A stretch of DNA of 64,000 bases from Epiperipatus broadwayi (Eukaryota; Onychophora; Udeonychophora; Euonychophora; Peripatidae), in NCBI GenBank assembly GCA_028023455.1, contig JAQFVV010012434.1:6724264-6788263 (forward strand). Reading direction: 5' to 3'. A program made the position numbers and the translations under genes. Under the pieces are notes generated by a model. It was not told the origin of the DNA. It made no database searches and worked only from the letters and a program-made list of their open reading frames with translations. Position 1 is the stretch's first letter; each line of letters starts with the position of its first letter. Positions 61,961-64,000 of this stretch are shown piece after piece.

Positions 61961-64000
61961 ATTGAACCTCTTCAATTATTCGTAAAAATCAGTGAGAGTC
62001 AATATTCTTCATTGACATTTCTCAGACAAATTGAGGTTTTTTTTGCAAGAAAAGGATTAATATTATTATATAATTCCATTTCATCTAGTATACATACAAT
62101 ACTTGATACATATGCTATCCTTATGACTTATAAATTGTTGTTTTATAGTTATTTAACTAGTAAATATAGGTATATCTTGCAAATATGGAATTAGAACATA
62201 AATGGAGAAAAGGTCTTTCTTTATTCATATGTTCACTTTCAATATAACAAAATATTATTTGCTAAGTACAATGATAAATAGCAAGTAAATTTTACTTGAT
62301 CCTATTAAATTATTTTCTGAATTCATCTATAGTAACCTTATTTTTCAGTCATAGTCATGTAATATATAGTATAAAATAGAAACATTTGTGCATAGACCAA
62401 ATCCTCAGTGATCATGTTAAGTAAGTTAACATTCTCTCCCTCTGCAACCATTGTAAATACATCTGCTTCTTTGCCCTTAACCCTTTCAATCAACAGTCAC
62501 CAAATTATATGCTCTCAGCATTAGCTTATTACTTATTATTTTTGTTTCCCATTTTAATAAAAGTTGTGTCATTACTTCCAATACTTTATTTTCATATTGA
62601 CATAGACTTAAAACACAAAAAAATTTCAATCTCTTTTGTCCTTTTCATCTTTATACATCTCCTAATCTCCATTATCTTGATTCTCTTTTATCTCTGCATA
62701 TATTTTAAAAAATGGTTCAATACTTTTTTCCCTATTTCTATAAAAACCCAATGCATAATCCTATCTTATTTTAATTTTCCTTCTTTGGTATCTCCATATC
62801 TTTTCATCATATAATAATAGCTCCTATAGTATTATCATATATATATAGTCATACTTTAGATATTTTTTTTTTTTACATTACTCTTATTTTTTATTCAGAT
62901 TCATTTCTTCCCTTTTTTTGTATCCAGTTTATTATCGTTGCCCATATTTTAATTATATAACTGTAATATATTGTACCATTATTTTTGGTATGTATCTTTG
63001 GCATTCCACCATGAAAAAAGATTGTTGAGAAAAAAGTATATTTTATAAAATATAATAATATATATAAAATATAGATTTTTATTTAATAAACAATATTTAT
63101 TATTTCTATTGTAACTATCCTGATAATCAAAGAAAATGTACATGCAGATTTTTTTTAAGATAAGAAAAAAATTCAATTAACTATAATTAGAGGAAAAGAT
63201 TGAAATGTGATATTTCTTCTCCATATTTAAATATGGGAAATCGGAATGTTGATCGCTAAGATGAATTTAGTAAATGAAAAAAGAAAAAAAGTTAGAGATT
63301 ATATAAAATCAAACCTTGTTTAAATTTTGTAAAGTATCCATTTATTTTGTTTGATGAAATTATGTTAGTTCACAAACCAAAAGTAAAGGCTATATTAAAG
63401 ATAATATAAAACCATGTATGATATGTAAGTTACAATTAATATTGTAAATTAATTACAATAAAAATAAGCTTTGTGGGAGAATTAAATTCCTGACGAAATA
63501 AAGAAAAACGTGAATAGATAATTGCATGATGGAATTATTAGACCAATGGTATAAAAAAATCGACCATAAGAACTTTAATTCATTCCTTCTTTGCTTCATT
63601 AAGATTGATCATGAATTCTGCAAATTAGAGTACTGTATTCTTCATTGAATAGCATATTCAAGAAAAAGATTAGAAAGCTATAGAAAAATGTTTTTCCATG
63701 TTTATTTTTACCTGCGGGTATAATTCAAATCAAATGCATTGACAAACATATGGCTCTAATATCTTCTTCCTACTCTAAAGTCAAAAGACTGCCTAGATTA
63801 AAAATGCCATGCCTACGTAATACCAGGACTTGGCAAGATAATAAGAAAAACAACACTTCAACTGGACATAATGGATCTCATAATTCATAGAAATAAGAAA
63901 TCTATGGTCATGGTAAGTACCTATTATACCAGTGATGGACAAAATTTTTTAGGAATGGGACAAAAAAAAAAAATTTGGTGTACCAATATAATTTATTATA
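61961..64000. other. AT-rich non-coding DNA
   Basis: The 101-codon frame at 62509-62814 is a hydrophobic translation of a pyrimidine-rich tract and is not called. No other gene is supported to the end of the window. Confidence 0.45.

Noticed and set aside
62509-62814. 101-codon hydrophobic ORF
   Set aside because: It is a translation of a pyrimidine-rich low-complexity tract.

Overview
This is an AT-rich stretch of a large eukaryotic, almost certainly metazoan, genome. Long AT tracts, TA microsatellites, splice-like signals, degenerate retroelements, MITE-like elements and satellites fill it, and there is no bacterial-style operon. RTE-type LINEs with arthropod-like C-terminal motifs (GNMPMCLKRK, WAGHIARR) and a Ty3/gypsy element suggest an invertebrate, perhaps an arthropod. 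I cannot name the species and hold this loosely.

Layout. About 1.26-17.64 kb is one very long LTR retrotransposon. It has direct repeats of about 2.9 kb as LTRs, a TG...CA boundary, a polypurine tract, a possible 4-bp ATAT target duplication, and a decayed gag-protease-RT-RNase H-integrase body. The 3' LTR carries 1.5 kb that the 5' LTR lacks, with a TATA box, a polyA signal and a perfect splice donor. From 17.7 to 32 kb the DNA is mostly non-coding, with a perfect 100-bp tandem duplication, SINE-like and MITE-like copies, two tandem arrays and a CpG-bearing palindrome near 22.47 kb. From 32.1 to 49.35 kb there are four RTE LINE pieces. Two are nearly identical and lie in opposite orientation, sharing the same stops, the same internal deletion and the same unusual 3' tail. 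A terminal-inverted-repeat element sits between them, and the right LINE tail hosts a 446-bp insertion with four CTCF-like motifs. From 50.4 to 54.5 kb there is a nested direct/inverted repeat structure, then a satellite that reverses direction to form a 1.5-kb palindrome. From 54.5 to 64 kb the DNA is AT-rich, with the best candidate host gene: the 3' end of a minus-strand gene at 56.6-58.2 kb whose three putative exons chain in phase.

Functionally the window is transposon history rather than a pathway. The transposon ORFs are broken, so nothing here looks able to move on its own. The most distinctive signals are the 3'-LTR-only promoter-like block, the recently copied yet defective RTE subfamily with a new 3' end, the CTCF-like array and the palindromic satellite. 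Calls rest on reading alone; no search or alignment program was run.
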